Assembly: GCF_013608025.1 (NCBI RefSeq)
Contig: NZ_VDLV01000003.1
Coordinates: forward strand, 1 to 64,000
Direction of reading: 5' to 3'
Length of the DNA: 64,000 nucleotides
Source of the DNA: Pseudomonas brassicacearum subsp. neoaurantiaca
Lineage (GTDB): Bacteria; Pseudomonadota; Gammaproteobacteria; Pseudomonadales; Pseudomonadaceae
Below are positions 63,491 to 64,000 of this stretch, piece by piece. The notes below the pieces were generated by a model that saw only the letters and a list, made by a program, of their open reading frames with translations, was not told the origin of the DNA and did no database searches. The stretch's first letter is position 1. Each line of letters begins with the position of its first letter. Made by a program: the position numbers and the translations under genes.

Positions 63491-63982
63491 ATGGAGGCCG
63501 CACAAGCCCTAGCTGTAGTAGTACGCGCACTGCGTAGGAGAAAGGGTCTTACGCAGGAAAACTTGATCACGATTGACCGTTCCTACTGGGGTCAGATAGA
63601 GCGTGGGGAGGTAAACATCACGATTGATATTCTCATTCGTCTCGCAGCGCTGCTGGAAGTCGAGCCGGCCTCATTGATTCTCATGGCGACGTCCCTGCAA
63701 TCTAATGAGCCGTTCGGAGAGGGCCTCAAACGCATTTCCAAACAGCTGAACAGAATCAGAAAAGAAAGCGTCGATCAGGAGATGGAGTCACTGGCACGAG
63801 CCGGAAAGCTGCCGCCTGGTCGACCCGTCCGATCCGATGCGACACAAAAGGCGGCTGAAGCTGATCGCCTAAGCAGTGCCGGAGTACCGGTGTCCGAAAT
63901 CGCAGAGAGGTTGGGGCTGTCGAGATCAACCGTCCGCAGATATCTGAAAACAACCACGTCCGAGCAAACTGATTCCGAATGA
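63491..63982 (+). CDS. XRE-family regulator with a second, resolvase-type HTH
   Basis: A 163-residue protein. The N-terminal Cro/CI-type helix-turn-helix spans VRALRRRKGLTQENLITIDR and SYWGQIERGEVNITIDILIR. A linker helix follows. The C-terminal motif GRPVRSDATQKAAEADRLSS, then AGVPVSEIAERLGLSRSTVRRYL, is like the HTH_7 domain at the end of serine resolvases. So it has two DNA-binding domains and no catalytic domain. It may control island genes. The start at 63491 fits the family; earlier in-frame codons add nothing recognisable. Confidence 0.85.
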   Translation: MEAAQALAVVVRALRRRKGLTQENLITIDRSYWGQIERGEVNITIDILIRLAALLEVEPASLILMATSLQSNEPFGEGLKRISKQLNRIRKESVDQEMESLARAGKLPPGRPVRSDATQKAAEADRLSSAGVPVSEIAERLGLSRSTVRRYLKTTTSEQTDSE

Positions 63983-64000
63983 TTTTTCAATGAACAGCTC

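Noticed and set aside
1..64000. CRISPR arrays, rRNA genes, complete insertion sequences
   Set aside because: No regularly spaced direct repeats, rRNA motifs or transposase genes were seen anywhere in the window.

Overview
The window looks like chromosome of a fluorescent Pseudomonas of the P. fluorescens group, with a genomic island entering from the right. Evidence for the genus: an EmhABC/TtgABC-type efflux operon with a TtgR-like operator, an OprD-family porin, XenB, OlsBA, DUF6124, and many paired REP palindromes built on a GTGGGAGCGAGC..GCTCGC core. This identification comes from recognising families by eye; no search was run.

Core part (1 to about 39.9 kb, high GC). From left to right: a truncated oprD-type porin; a 1.1 kb nested inverted-repeat element; a DUF6124 gene; the efflux operon emhABC with divergent emhR; an unknown gene; an arsR-mfs-xenB operon with palindromic operators; acpH; olsB-olsA (ornithine lipid synthesis); an acyl-CoA dehydrogenase-like gene; a serine hydrolase pair; yceI-cls; bglX; a lemA-TPM-TPM cluster; a methyltransferase; a DJ-1/PfpI protein; DUF4917; an iron alcohol dehydrogenase; an alpha-oxoamine synthase plus MFS exporter pair; a PAS-GAF-GGDEF diguanylate cyclase; a general-stress group (KGG protein, DUF4142, GSP39-type SDR, low-affinity iron permease, small lipoprotein); hicAB; LysE with a divergent Lrp regulator; and two small coiled-coil/TM proteins.

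Island (about 39,930 to the window end, lower GC, no REP elements seen). The left edge is a 3' fragment of a tRNA-Gly gene (T arm, acceptor 3' strand and CCA) lying just before what looks like that tRNA's original terminator. This is the expected attL scar of an element inserted into tRNA-Gly. The right end and the integrase lie outside the window. The cargo is rich in defence-type genes: a stand-alone OLD-family ATPase/TOPRIM protein, a Gabija-type gajAB pair followed by a CoiA-like zinc-ribbon protein, an Mrr-type nuclease, and a caspase-like protease translationally coupled to an unknown partner. There is also a DEDDh exonuclease, a membrane/secreted/GH19 lysozyme cassette, and a 758-residue protein that joins a PIN-like nuclease to a coiled coil and two membrane segments. 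Last come two unknown gene pairs, one of them a helical lipoprotein operon, then three small island genes including DUF6957, and an XRE regulator.

The best candidates for undescribed systems are the caspase operon (48.3-50.9 kb), the membrane-anchored PIN protein (55.7-58.0 kb), the helical lipoprotein pair (59.2-60.5 kb) and the GH19 cassette (52.9-54.8 kb).
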